Notes under the pieces: model-generated
Seen by the model: the letters and a program-made list of their open reading frames with translations, nothing else
Told to the model about the DNA's origin: nothing
Database searches by the model: none
DNA from: Jiangella anatolica
Lineage (GTDB): Bacteria > Actinomycetota > Actinomycetes > Jiangellales > Jiangellaceae
DNA: 64,000 nt
Assembly: GCF_003236295.1 (NCBI RefSeq)
Contig: NZ_POTW01000023.1
Coordinates: 1-64,000 of the forward strand
Direction: 5' to 3'
Part shown: positions 8,077-16,030 of the stretch, piece by piece
Numbering within the stretch: position 1 is the first letter of the stretch
How the letters are laid out: each line of letters starts with the position of its first letter
Made by a program: the position numbers and the translations under genes

Positions 8077-8547
8077 ATGTCCGTTGGACCGGCTGGGCGG
8101 GGCTACGAGCCGCTCATGCGCCTCGCGCTGGCCGAGGCCGGGCTGGCGCCGATGACCGGCGACGTGCCGATCGGCGCCCTCGTCGTCGGGGCCGATGGAG
8201 AGGTGCTCGGCCGCGACCACAACCGGCGCGAGGCCGACGCCGACCCGGCGGGGCACGCGGAGGTGCTGGCGCTGCGGTCCGCGGCCGCCGCCCTCGGCTC
8301 CTGGCGGCTGGCCGGCTGCACGTTGATCGTGACGATGGAACCCTGCTCGATGTGCGCCGGCGCCCTCGTCCTCGCCCGCGTCGACCGCCTCGTCTACGGC
8401 GCCGCCGATCCCAAGGCCGGCGCCGTCGGCTCGCTCTGGGACCTCGTCCGCGACCGCCGGCTCAACCATCGCCCCGAGGTCATCGCCGGCGTCCTCGCCG
8501 ACGAGTGCGGCGCCCTCGTCCGCGGCTTCTTCGCCGAGCAGCGCTGA
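8077..8547 (+). CDS. tadA: tRNA-specific adenosine deaminase
   Basis: A 156-residue zinc deaminase that converts the wobble adenosine of tRNA-Arg(ACG) to inosine. The zinc and catalytic motifs are complete: HAE (H60, E62) and PCSMC (C90, C93). PIGALVV and the C-terminal GVLADECGALVRGFF are typical of TadA rather than of guanine or cytosine deaminases. The tadA-associated gene lies 1.4 kb upstream on the same strand, with the dehydrogenase-like gene between them on the other strand. The start is the ATG 7 bases after a -10 box. Confidence 0.93.
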   Translation: MSVGPAGRGYEPLMRLALAEAGLAPMTGDVPIGALVVGADGEVLGRDHNRREADADPAGHAEVLALRSAAAALGSWRLAGCTLIVTMEPCSMCAGALVLARVDRLVYGAADPKAGAVGSLWDLVRDRRLNHRPEVIAGVLADECGALVRGFFAEQR

Positions 8548-8552
8548 GCCTT

Positions 8553-8587
8553 AACATTCATTTATGTATGATACTTAGATGAATGTT
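8553..8587. promoter_or_regulatory. Operator-like inverted repeat around the promoter of the DUF234-type ATPase gene
   Basis: AACATTCAT (8553-8561) and ATGAATGTT (8579-8587) are perfect inverted arms 17 bases apart. A -10 box TATGAT (8567-8572) lies in the centre, 7 bases before the ATG at 8579, and the right arm includes that start codon. A protein binding here would block initiation. The AT-richness is exceptional for this window. Confidence 0.6.
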
Positions 8588-10039
8588 GACGCCGGAGGGT
8601 TCTACGGCCGGCGGGCACTGCTGGCCCGGCTGGAGCGCGAGCTTGCCCAGGTCGCCGCGACGGGGCGGGGCCGCATGCTCGCGGTGCGCGGCCGGCGACA
8701 GGTCGGCAAGTCGCGCCTGCTGACGCACTTCGTCGAGACCTGCGGGCGGCCGTACCTCTACACGACGGCCGTCAAGAACGCCTCGCCGGGCGCGCAGCTC
8801 GCCGCCCTGACCCGCGACGTCCTGGCATCGACGACGCCGCTCCCGGAGGTGCCCGTGCTGTTCGCCTCGCCGCCCGGGTCGTGGGACGAGTTCTTCGGCC
8901 GCCTGCGGCTCACCTTGCAGGGCTCGCCGGCAGTTGTCGTCATCGACGAGTTTCCCTGGGCCGCGCAGGCCGACCCGACGCTGGAGGGAACTCTGCAGAA
9001 CGCCTGGGATCGCACGCTGGAAGGCCTGCCGGTCCTGCTCGTGGTCGTGGGGTCCGACATCGCCATGATGGAGCGACTGACCGAGCACGACCGGCCGCTG
9101 TTCGGCCGCGCCGGCATCGTCGTCGTCCAGCCGTTCGACCCGTACGAGTGTGCGGAGCTGCTCGGCGCGGATCGCACTGCGGTCGAAGCGTTCGACGCGC
9201 ACCTCGTCACCGGCGGCTACCCGCGACTGCTCGGCCGCCTCGCCGCGTCCCCCTCGGCGGAGGACTTCGTCCTCGAGCAGTTGCGGGACGAGACCTCGGA
9301 CCTCGCCGTGCAGGCGCAGCTCAGCCTCGACGCCGAGTTCCCGCCCGACTCGCAGGCCCGCCGGATCCTCGCCGCCATCGGCACCGCCGAGGTCGGGCCG
9401 GTCACGTTCTCGCGGGTCACACAGACCATCGACGGCGACACCGCGACCGTGCAGACCGCGGTCACCCGCGGCCTGAAGATCCTCGCCGGCGTCGGTGGGG
9501 TGATCGCGGTCGACGTGCCGGCCGGTGCGGCGCCGAACAGCCGGCTGCGGCGCTACCGCGTCGCCGACCCGTACCTGCGCTTCTGGTTCCGGTTCGTCGC
9601 GCCGCAGCTGGCCAACATCGCCCGCGGACGCGGGGACCTCGCGATCGACGCCTTCCGTCGCGGCTGGCCGTCGTGGCGGGGCAAGGCGATCGAACCGGTC
9701 GTGCGGGCCGCCGTGCTGCGACTGGCGTCCGACCTCGACCGGCTGGACGACGCCGACGCCGTCGGCGGGTGGTGGAACCGCGACCACTCGACGGAGGTCG
9801 ATCTCGTCGCGACGCACGGCCCGCGGGTCCGGGCGGTCGGGTCGGTCAAGTGGCGGACGACCACCCCGTTCGACGCCGACGACGCCGCTGTCCTGCGCGG
9901 GGTTCGCCAGGTCGTCCCGGGCGCCGATGACGCCGCGCTCGTCGCCGTGTGCCCGGCCGGCGTCACCGACGAGGCCGGTGTGGACCTCGTCCTTCGCGCC
10001 GACGACCTCCTGGCCGCCTGGGGCGTCCGCGCGTCATGA
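8579..10039 (+). CDS. AAA/STAND-like ATPase of the archaeal-type DUF234 family
   Basis: A 486-residue ATPase. The P-loop is RGRRQVGKSRL (about 37-47) and the Walker B is VVVIDEFPW (about 119-127). A winged-helix region near 255-330 is followed by a C-terminal nuclease-like DUF234 domain with EVDLVA and AVGSVKW. In PD-(D/E)XK enzymes the last element is normally ExK; here it is SVK, so nuclease activity is doubtful. Members of this family are abundant, often transferred between genomes, and of unknown role. The gene stands alone with an AT-rich, palindromic promoter and a probable leaderless start, which suggests autoregulation (inference). Confidence 0.82.
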   Translation: MNVDAGGFYGRRALLARLERELAQVAATGRGRMLAVRGRRQVGKSRLLTHFVETCGRPYLYTTAVKNASPGAQLAALTRDVLASTTPLPEVPVLFASPPGSWDEFFGRLRLTLQGSPAVVVIDEFPWAAQADPTLEGTLQNAWDRTLEGLPVLLVVVGSDIAMMERLTEHDRPLFGRAGIVVVQPFDPYECAELLGADRTAVEAFDAHLVTGGYPRLLGRLAASPSAEDFVLEQLRDETSDLAVQAQLSLDAEFPPDSQARRILAAIGTAEVGPVTFSRVTQTIDGDTATVQTAVTRGLKILAGVGGVIAVDVPAGAAPNSRLRRYRVADPYLRFWFRFVAPQLANIARGRGDLAIDAFRRGWPSWRGKAIEPVVRAAVLRLASDLDRLDDADAVGGWWNRDHSTEVDLVATHGPRVRAVGSVKWRTTTPFDADDAAVLRGVRQVVPGADDAALVAVCPAGVTDEAGVDLVLRADDLLAAWGVRAS

Positions 10040-10094
10040 TCGCGAGGCCTGCTCGATTTCCGTCAGCGCCCGCGCCTCCGGTACCCTCGACGGC

Positions 10095-10181
10095 GGTAGC
10101 GTGTCCGAGCGGCCTAAGGAGCACGCCTCGAAAGCGTGTGTGGGGGCAACTCCACCGTGGGTTCAAATCCCACCGCTACCG
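10095..10181 (+). tRNA. tRNA-Ser, anticodon CGA
   Basis: The acceptor strands GGTAGCG and CGCTACC pair, the anticodon stem CACGC/GCGTG closes a CTCGAAA loop (anticodon CGA, reads UCG), and a long variable arm typical of serine tRNA follows. The T-loop is GTTCAAATC. The discriminator is G10181 and CCA is encoded at 10182-10184. Confidence 0.96.
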
Positions 10182-10189
10182 CCAGTGTG

Positions 10190-10223
10190 CAGAGCCCGCC
10201 CCGGCAGTCCGGGGCGGGCTCTG
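10190..10223. terminator. 15-bp GC-rich hairpin terminator after tRNA-Ser
   Basis: CAGAGCCCGCCCCGG and CCGGGGCGGGCTCTG form a perfect 15-bp stem with a CAGT loop, six bases beyond the encoded CCA. No long T-run follows, as is usual in actinobacteria. Confidence 0.75.
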
Positions 10224-10318
10224 TCGCTCTCACTTGTCGCGCGACCACGGCTGCCCGCGCTCTACGCTCTAGACCTGCCGCGATGCGGCTCGCCGACAGG
10301 GGACGGGGGTGCGGCGAC

Positions 10319-11830
10319 ATGACCGTCGACTCGCTCAACGTCGCCCTGCTCGCGGGCGCCGCCGTGCTCATCGTCGCCGTCGTCGCGGTACGGGTCAGCT
10401 TGAGGCTGGGCCTGCCGAGCCTCGTGCTGTATCTGCTGATCGGGGTCGCGCTCGGCGAGTCCGGCATCGGCATCCAGTTCTCCGACCCCGAGCTGGCGCG
10501 GTCGTTCGCCTACGCCGCGCTCATCGTGATCCTGGCCGAGGGCGGCCTGACGACGCAGTGGGACGAGGTGCGGCCGGTGTTCGGCATCGGCCTGTCGCTG
10601 GCGACCGTCGGCGTGGTCGTGAGCACGGCGGTCGTGGCGGTCGTCGCGCACTACGCGCTCGGCCTGCACTGGCTGCCGGCGATCCTGCTCGGTGCGATCT
10701 TCGCGCCGACCGACGCGGCGGCGGTGTTCTCGACGCTGCGGCGGCTGCCGCTGAAACGACGGCTGTCCGGCGCGCTGGAGGCGGAGTCCGGCCTGAACGA
10801 CGCGCCGGCGATCGTGCTGGTGACGATCCTCAGCGTCAGTCACGGCAGCGGCGACGGGTTCGTGCTGATCGGGCTGACGGTCGTGTACGAGCTGATCGGC
10901 GGCGCGGTGCTGGGCTACGTGGTGGGGCGGGTGGGTGCGGCCATCCTGCGGCGCACCGCGTTGCCGGCGTCGGGGCTGTACCCGCTGGTGGTGCTGACGC
11001 TGACGGTGCTGGCCTACGGCGTCGCGGCCTACGCGCACATGAGCGGGTTCGCGGCGGTGTACATCGCGGCGCTCGTGCTGGGCAACTCGCACCTGCCGCA
11101 CCGCGCGGCGACCCGGTCGTTCGTCGAGGGGCTGGCCTGGCTGGCGCAGATCGGGCTGTTCGTGATGCTGGGGCTGCTGGCGTCGCCGTCGGACATGCCC
11201 GGCGCGTTCGTCGCCGCCGTGGTCGCGGGGGCCGTGCTGACGTTCGTCGCCCGGCCGATCTCGGTGTGGGCCGCCACGGCGCCGTTCCTGATGTCCGTCC
11301 GCGAGAAGGTGTTCCTGTCGTGGGCGGGGCTGCGCGGGGCGGTGCCGGTCGTGTTCGCGACGATCCCGCTGGCCGAGGGCGTCGACCGGGCGGACTGGCT
11401 GTTCGCCGTCGTCTTCATCGTCAGCATCCTCTACACGCTGATCCAGGCGCCGACGCTGCCGTGGCTGGCCGGACGGCTCGGCATGGTGCCGGCGTTCGCG
11501 ACCCGCGACGCCGACGTCGAGTCCGCACCGCTGGAGCGCCTGGACGCCGACCTCATCCACGTCCGCGTGCCGCCCGGCTCGAAGCTGCACGGCGTCGAGG
11601 TCAACGAGCTACGGGTCCCGCCGGGTGTCGGGATCGCGCTGATCGTCCGCGGCGACACGTCGATGGTTCCCGGCCCGCGCACGAAGCTGCAGCAGGGCGA
11701 CGAGATCCTCATCGTCGCGCCGCGGGCGCTGCGGCGGGCGACGGAGTCCCGCCTGCGCGCCGTCGGCCGACGGGGCCGGCTGGCCGGTTGGTTCGGCGAG
11801 CGGGGGCAAGCCGAACCCGACGACGACTAG
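10319..11830 (+). CDS. Cation (K+ or Na+)/proton antiporter, CPA1 NhaP2/CvrA type
   Basis: A 503-residue inner-membrane antiporter with about 12-13 helices. The ion-site signatures FAPTDAAAVFS and EAESGLNDAPAIV are present. After about residue 400 comes a cytoplasmic TrkA-C/RCK-C-like domain (LIHVRVPPGSKLHGVEVNEL to EILIVAPRALRR) that in this family gates transport by binding a ligand. It probably exchanges K+ or Na+ for H+ in ion and pH control. The ATG at 10319 is preferred because the first membrane helix starts there; the frame is open upstream into the tRNA gene, and an ATG at 10283 is an alternative. Confidence 0.88.
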   Translation: MTVDSLNVALLAGAAVLIVAVVAVRVSLRLGLPSLVLYLLIGVALGESGIGIQFSDPELARSFAYAALIVILAEGGLTTQWDEVRPVFGIGLSLATVGVVVSTAVVAVVAHYALGLHWLPAILLGAIFAPTDAAAVFSTLRRLPLKRRLSGALEAESGLNDAPAIVLVTILSVSHGSGDGFVLIGLTVVYELIGGAVLGYVVGRVGAAILRRTALPASGLYPLVVLTLTVLAYGVAAYAHMSGFAAVYIAALVLGNSHLPHRAATRSFVEGLAWLAQIGLFVMLGLLASPSDMPGAFVAAVVAGAVLTFVARPISVWAATAPFLMSVREKVFLSWAGLRGAVPVVFATIPLAEGVDRADWLFAVVFIVSILYTLIQAPTLPWLAGRLGMVPAFATRDADVESAPLERLDADLIHVRVPPGSKLHGVEVNELRVPPGVGIALIVRGDTSMVPGPRTKLQQGDEILIVAPRALRRATESRLRAVGRRGRLAGWFGERGQAEPDDD

Positions 11831-11852
11831 GACAAGCCGGCGGTCGGCCGGG

Positions 11853-12137
11853 TCAGAACAGCGGCCCGCCGTCGGTCGCGTCGTAACGCTTGATCTCCAC
11901 ATGCTTCGGCGTGCCGACCTTCGGGCCCCTGGCCCGCCGGCGCCATGCGTTCAGCGCGTCGGCGTCGCGCCATATCTCGATGAGGTTGACGCGTTCGGGA
12001 TCGACGGAGTCGGCGGTCATCGCCATGTGGATGCATCCGTCGGAGGCGCGGGCGCGTGTGACGAGACCACGGAAGGCCGCGACGACGGCATCGCGCTGGT
12101 CGGCGTCGACGAGTTCGTGGCCGGCGATGATGATCAT
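11853..12137 (-). CDS. ABM-domain (antibiotic biosynthesis monooxygenase-like) protein
   Basis: A 94-residue ferredoxin-like dimeric alpha+beta barrel protein. IIIAGHELVDADQRDAVVAAF is split by a short turn, and NLIEIWRDADALNAW is the typical C-terminal half. Such proteins are small monooxygenases or degrade reactive quinone-like compounds; the substrate cannot be predicted. The ATG has GAGGAG upstream. It is the second gene of a two-gene operon, 12 bases after the SnoaL-like gene, and is likely controlled by the TetR operators at 12941-12983. Confidence 0.8.
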   Translation of the reverse strand: MIIIAGHELVDADQRDAVVAAFRGLVTRARASDGCIHMAMTADSVDPERVNLIEIWRDADALNAWRRRARGPKVGTPKHVEIKRYDATDGGPLF

Positions 12138-12149
12138 GGCTGCTGCTCC

Positions 12150-12926
12150 TCACGCCTTCACGTAGCCGCGTGCCTCGACGATCCGACCGCCGCGGATGCG
12201 AAGGAGGTTCACGCCGCGGACCCGGTCCTGCTCGCCGTCGCCCCATCGCAGCCCCCACGGCTGCACGGCGAGATCCCCGTGGACGTCGGCCGGTTCCGGC
12301 GTGAACGTCAATGCTGGGTCGCCGGCGAGCTCGGACCACCGCGCCAGGCACGCCGCGCCACCGACCCGGTTCACCCCGTCCGGAGCCGGGCCGGAGTCCT
12401 CGATGACGCAGTCGTCGGCGATCAGATCGGTGAGCAGCCCGGGCTCGTGCAGCCGGAAGGCCTCGTTGTACCGGTCGAGGACCTCGCGGGTGGTCCGCAC
12501 GCCCGCCGCGCCGCCGGCGGCCGCGCCGTCCACACCGCCTGGGCCGCCGGTCTCGGCGGCCAGCGGGACGTCGCCGGTTTTGCTGTACGCGAGCGCCTCG
12601 ACGATCAGCCCGTCGCGGACCCGCACGAGCGTCACGCCACGGACCGAGTCGCCAGGGCCGTCGCCGAAGTGGTACCGCCAGCGGATCGTCGCTCGCTCGC
12701 CGTCGATGCTCACGTCCTCGGGCTCGAACAGCGTGCCGCGGTCGGATGCCAGCGCCCGCCAGAACGCCAGGCACTCGTCCCGCCCTTCGGTGCGAGTGCC
12801 GTCCGGGGCCGGCTGGATGGCCTCCATCACGCAGTCCGCCCCGATCAGGCCGGTGAGCGCCTCGGGGTCGTGGTCGGCGAAGGCGCGGTTGAATCGGTCG
12901 ATCGTGTCTGCCGTGGTGCGAGTCAT
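12150..12926 (-). CDS. Tandem SnoaL-like (NTF2-fold) protein
   Basis: A 258-residue protein with two copies of a SnoaL/NTF2-like domain: residues about 5-118 (DTIDRFNRAFADHDPEALTG to RDGLIVEALAY) and about 145-256 (REVLDRYNEAFRLHEPGLLT to RGGRIVEARGYVK), joined by a Gly/Ala-rich linker. The copies align closely, which shows internal duplication. The fold gives small-molecule isomerases, hydrolases or binding proteins; no catalytic set identifies one. The ATG is preceded by AGGAGG. The TetR gene is divergent, with the palindromic operator between them. Confidence 0.8.
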   Translation of the reverse strand: MTRTTADTIDRFNRAFADHDPEALTGLIGADCVMEAIQPAPDGTRTEGRDECLAFWRALASDRGTLFEPEDVSIDGERATIRWRYHFGDGPGDSVRGVTLVRVRDGLIVEALAYSKTGDVPLAAETGGPGGVDGAAAGGAAGVRTTREVLDRYNEAFRLHEPGLLTDLIADDCVIEDSGPAPDGVNRVGGAACLARWSELAGDPALTFTPEPADVHGDLAVQPWGLRWGDGEQDRVRGVNLLRIRGGRIVEARGYVKA

Positions 12927-12940
12927 CGGAACTCCTCCTA

Positions 12941-12983
12941 GATAGACCGTTCGGTCTATCGACCATATAGACCGGTCGATCTA
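12941..12983. promoter_or_regulatory. Two TetR-type operators in the divergent SnoaL/tetR promoter
   Basis: Site 1 (12941-12960) is GATAGACCG-TT-CGGTCTATC, perfect over 9-bp arms. Site 2 (12968-12983) is TAGACCG-GT-CGATCTA, matching in six of seven pairs. Both share the TAGACCG half-site and are 25 bases apart centre to centre. They lie between the two divergent start codons and most likely bind the neighbouring TetR protein. Confidence 0.8.
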
Positions 12984-13005
12984 CTCGTCAAGTAGACTGG
13001 CGCAC

Positions 13006-13593
13006 GTGACCACACGAGCCGTGCCGGGACCGCGGGAACGCCTGCTGGAAGCGGCCAAGGAACTGACCTACGCCCAGGGCGTCGGCGTGGGTGTCGACGC
13101 GCTGTTGAAGTCGGCGAATGTGGCCCGGCGGTCGCTCTACGAGCACTTCGGCGGCAAGGACGGGTTGATCGCCGAGGTGCTCCGGCTGACCGCCGCCGAG
13201 GACGAGGCCGCGTACGAGCAGACCATGCGGGCGGCCGGCGACGATCCGCGCGAACGCCTTCTGGCCGTCTTCGACTGGCTCGGCGAGGTCGTCGCGGCGC
13301 CCGACTTCCGCGGCTGCCGGTACCTCGGCGCTGAGCTCGCCCTCGCCGACCCGGACCATCCGGCGCACGCCGTCATCCGCGGGTATCGCGAGCACTTGCA
13401 CGAGCTGTTCGAGCGGGAGTTGCGCGCGCTCGGCCACCCGCAACCGGCTGGCGCGGCCGACCAGCTCGTGCTCCTCATCGACGGCGTCCTCGCCGTCGGC
13501 GCCATCCGGCCCGACTCGCGCCCGGCCGCGGCGGCCCGCCGGCTCGCCGAACACACCGTCGGCGACCGCCGCCTCAGCACCGGCGGCTCGTGA
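13006..13593 (+). CDS. TetR/AcrR family repressor
   Basis: A 195-residue regulator. Residues about 8-55 form the TetR helix-turn-helix domain (RERLLEAAKELTYAQG then SLYEHFGGKDGLIAEVL). The remainder is a ligand-binding/dimer domain that probably senses a small molecule handled by the SnoaL and ABM proteins. The GTG start at 13006 has no ribosome site; a TAGACT -10 box at 12993-12998 lies 8 bases before it, so the mRNA is probably leaderless. Operator site 2 lies just upstream, implying autorepression. Confidence 0.88.
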   Translation: MTTRAVPGPRERLLEAAKELTYAQGVGVGVDALLKSANVARRSLYEHFGGKDGLIAEVLRLTAAEDEAAYEQTMRAAGDDPRERLLAVFDWLGEVVAAPDFRGCRYLGAELALADPDHPAHAVIRGYREHLHELFERELRALGHPQPAGAADQLVLLIDGVLAVGAIRPDSRPAAAARRLAEHTVGDRRLSTGGS

Positions 13594-13737
13594 CGACGGC
13601 AGGATCGTCGCCACCCACGCGGCTCCAGGCCCTCGCGATACGAACCGCACCCGCAGGCCGGCGGCCCTGAGTCCGGCGTCCACAAGGGTGACGTGCCCTG
13701 GGCACATCGCCCGCACGACCGGCCGGGAGCTAGCCCG

Positions 13738-14298
13738 TCACTGCGCGACCGGCGTGCACGGCTCCAGGCCGGCCGCCGGAGTGGGCGGCGGCGCGGCCGG
13801 GTCGGCCAGGGCCTCGAACGCCTCGCCGAGCACGAGGTCGATGGTGGCCTCGGTCCGCTCGTCCGGCACGTACACCGCGCCGGGAACCATCGTCGCGACG
13901 AGCTCGGCGGCGGCCTGATCGTCGGGACGCGATCGCACCTCGGCCGTCCCCGCGATGGTCCGGTCCAGCGGGTCGTTGTCGACGTCGACGACGGTGAAGC
14001 CGCGCCCGCGGACCTCGCGGGCGATCGCCGACGCCAGCCCGTTGCGGTCGGTGGAGTTGTAGACGTTCACCAGCACGTCGGCCGGAGCCGGCGCGGCCGT
14101 CGGCACCCCCAGGGCGCACGGCTCGCCGCTCGACGCCGCCGAGGTCTCGCCCTCGTCGACGACGTTCGACCAGCTGTACCAGGCGGCGCCGATGACCACG
14201 CCGATCAGGATCAGCAGCGTCGCCGAGGTGCGGATGCGCCGCCAACGATGCCGCCGGGCAGCCTCCTCCTCGGTCAGCTGCTCATCCTCGAAGGCCAT
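13738..14298 (-). CDS. LytR C-terminal-domain membrane protein
   Basis: A 186-residue single-pass membrane protein: a short acidic/basic cytoplasmic tail (1-24), one helix at about 26-44 (SATLLILIGVVIGAAWYSW), and an external LytR_C domain with ADVLVNVYNSTDRNGLASAI and GFTVVDVDND. The Pro-rich end carries a Cys, and an external Cys near 62 could pair with it. This domain usually accompanies LytR-CpsA-Psr cell-wall ligases, but here it stands without the catalytic LCP domain, next to the ParB-like gene, an order frequent in actinobacteria. Its exact function is unknown. Confidence 0.8.
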   Translation of the reverse strand: MAFEDEQLTEEEAARRHRWRRIRTSATLLILIGVVIGAAWYSWSNVVDEGETSAASSGEPCALGVPTAAPAPADVLVNVYNSTDRNGLASAIAREVRGRGFTVVDVDNDPLDRTIAGTAEVRSRPDDQAAAELVATMVPGAVYVPDERTEATIDLVLGEAFEALADPAAPPPTPAAGLEPCTPVAQ

Positions 14299-14375
14299 GG
14301 GTGCTCCGGGGTCGGCGGCGGCGGTGCCGCTGGGTCGGGGAATGGTGATCTACCAAGCCTAACTGTTTCCGCAGG

Positions 14376-14717
14376 TCATGCCTCGGTGTCGGCGTCCGTT
14401 GCCGGTGCCGGTTCGGGCGTCTTGTCCTGCAGGAGGAGAACGCGGGCGTGGATCACCGGACGCTGCTGCAGCGCCGCTCGCAGAGCACGGTGTAGCCCGT
14501 CCTCGAGGTACAGCTCGCCGCGCCACTCGACCACGTGGGCGAAGAGGTCGCCGTAGAACGTGGAGTCGTCGGCCAGCAGGGTCTCGAGGTTCAGCGTGCG
14601 CTTCGTGGTGACCAGCTCGTCCAGGCGGATCTGGCGCGGGGGGAGCTCGGACCACGCCCGCAGTCCCGTGTCGTGCTCGGGGTAGGGCCGGCCATCTCCG
14701 ACGCGCTTGAAAATCAC
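14376..14717 (-). CDS. ParB/sulfiredoxin-fold protein (automatically often called VapB-type antitoxin)
   Basis: A 113-residue protein. PPRQIRLDELVTTKRTLNL followed by a region ending in YLEDGLHRALRAAL has the layout of a ParB/Srx-like domain, whose motif is DGxHRxxA. Relatives beside LytR_C genes are often labelled VapB antitoxins, but no toxin gene is adjacent and the label is poorly founded. The GTG start has no ribosome site; a TAGACT -10 box (14730-14725) ends 8 bases before it, inside an inverted repeat. LytR_C lies 77 bases downstream. Confidence 0.7.
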   Translation of the reverse strand: MIFKRVGDGRPYPEHDTGLRAWSELPPRQIRLDELVTTKRTLNLETLLADDSTFYGDLFAHVVEWRGELYLEDGLHRALRAALQQRPVIHARVLLLQDKTPEPAPATDADTEA

Positions 14718-14720
14718 CTA

Positions 14721-14738
14721 GCGCAGTCTAAACTGCGC
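14721..14738. promoter_or_regulatory. Inverted repeat over the -10 box of the ParB-like gene
   Basis: GCGCAGT (14721-14727) and ACTGCGC (14732-14738) are perfect arms around CTAA. The minus-strand -10 box TAGACT overlaps the centre and left arm. This is a good candidate operator. Confidence 0.5.
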
Positions 14739-14788
14739 CCGTCGATTCGCCAGGCATATGCCGCGACCGGGCGGAACTCAGCCCGCGA

Positions 14789-16030
14789 TCACCGGTCGTC
14801 CAGCTCGGCCAGGCGGCGGGCGAGGTAGCGACGCTCGCCCGCGTTCGCGGCGACGGCGAGGGCCGCGCGGTACTGCGTCGCGGCGTCGTCGGCCCGGCCG
14901 GCGCGGCGCAGCAGGTCCGCTCTCGTCGCCGGCAACAGCGGGTAGCCGGCCAGTTCTGGTGCGACGGCGTCGACCTGCGCGAGCCCGGCGGCCGGGCCGT
15001 CCGCCATCGCGACGGCGACCGCCCGGTTCAGCCGCACCACCGGCGTCGGCGTGTACTCCAGCAGCTGGTCGTAGAGGCGGACGATCCGCGGCCAGTCGGT
15101 GTCCTCCGGCCGGGCGGCGACCGCGTGGCAGGCCGCGATCAGGGCCTGCAGTTGGTACGGGCCGGGCCGCTCGCGGTCCAGGGCGCGCCGCAGCAGATCG
15201 ACGGCGGCGTCGATCTCTGCGCGGTCCCAGCGGCCGCGGTCCTGCTCCTCCAGCGGGACGAGCGCGCCGTCGGCGCCGACCCGGGTCGCGGCGCGGGCGT
15301 CGTGCAGCCGGAGCAGGGCGAGCAGGCCGAGCGCCTCGGGCTCGTCCGGCAGCAGCTCGGCGACCAGCCCGGCCAGCCGGAGCGCCTCACGGGTCAGCTC
15401 CGGCCGCATCAGGCCGTCGCCGCTCGTGGCGCCGTAGCCCTCGTTGAACAGCAGGTACACGACGCCGAGGACGGCGCCGGTGCGGGCCGGCAGCTGGTCC
15501 GGCGGCGGGACGCGGTACGGGATGCCGGCGACGCGGATCTTCCGCTTCGCCCGGACCAGCCGCTTGGCCATCGTCGCCTCGGGCACCAGGAACGCCCGCG
15601 CGATCTCCGCCGTCGTCAGGCCGGTGAGCGTGCGCAGCGCCAGCGCGACCTGCGCCTCCTTGGCCAGCGCCGGATGACAGCACGTGTAGAGCAGGCGGAG
15701 CCGGTCGTCGTCAGGTCCGTCCGGTGGCTCGGTGCCGAGGGCCGCCGGCTCGTCCGCCGTCGCCGCGAGCAGCCGCAGCTTCACCGCGCCGGCCTTCGCT
15801 CGTCGTAGCCGGTCCAGCGCCCGCCGGCGTGCCGTCGTGGTGAGCCAGGCGCCGGGCCGGTCCGGGACGCCGTCGCGGGGCCAGGTCTCCAGCGCCGCGG
15901 CGAACGCGTCGGCGGCGCACTCCTCGGCGAGGTCCCAGTCCCCGGTGCGGGCGATCAGCGTCGCGACGATCCGGCCCCACTCGTCCCGGAACGCGGCCGC
16001 GACCGCCGCCTCGACGTCGGCGTCGTTCAT
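14789..16030 (-). CDS. ECF sigma factor, ECF42-like, with C-terminal TPR-type extension
   Basis: A 413-residue sigma factor. Residues about 1-75 are sigma-2 (LAEECAADAFAAALETW then ARRRALDRLRR). Sigma-4 lies near 130-165 (LTTAEIARAFLVPEATMAKRL). The long C-terminal part (DUF6596 plus TPR-like helices, about 180-413) replaces an anti-sigma factor as the control module in the ECF42 group. The adjacent YCII/DGPF gene, which overlaps the start by 4 bases (ATGA), is the known partner context of ECF42. Targets of these sigma factors are commonly DGPF genes themselves. Confidence 0.88.
   Translation of the reverse strand: MNDADVEAAVAAAFRDEWGRIVATLIARTGDWDLAEECAADAFAAALETWPRDGVPDRPGAWLTTTARRRALDRLRRAKAGAVKLRLLAATADEPAALGTEPPDGPDDDRLRLLYTCCHPALAKEAQVALALRTLTGLTTAEIARAFLVPEATMAKRLVRAKRKIRVAGIPYRVPPPDQLPARTGAVLGVVYLLFNEGYGATSGDGLMRPELTREALRLAGLVAELLPDEPEALGLLALLRLHDARAATRVGADGALVPLEEQDRGRWDRAEIDAAVDLLRRALDRERPGPYQLQALIAACHAVAARPEDTDWPRIVRLYDQLLEYTPTPVVRLNRAVAVAMADGPAAGLAQVDAVAPELAGYPLLPATRADLLRRAGRADDAATQYRAALAVAANAGERRYLARRLAELDDR

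Noticed and set aside
14376-14717. A VapB antitoxin of a VapBC pair
   Set aside because: No PIN-domain toxin gene is adjacent, and the DGLHRA segment fits a ParB/Srx-like fold better.
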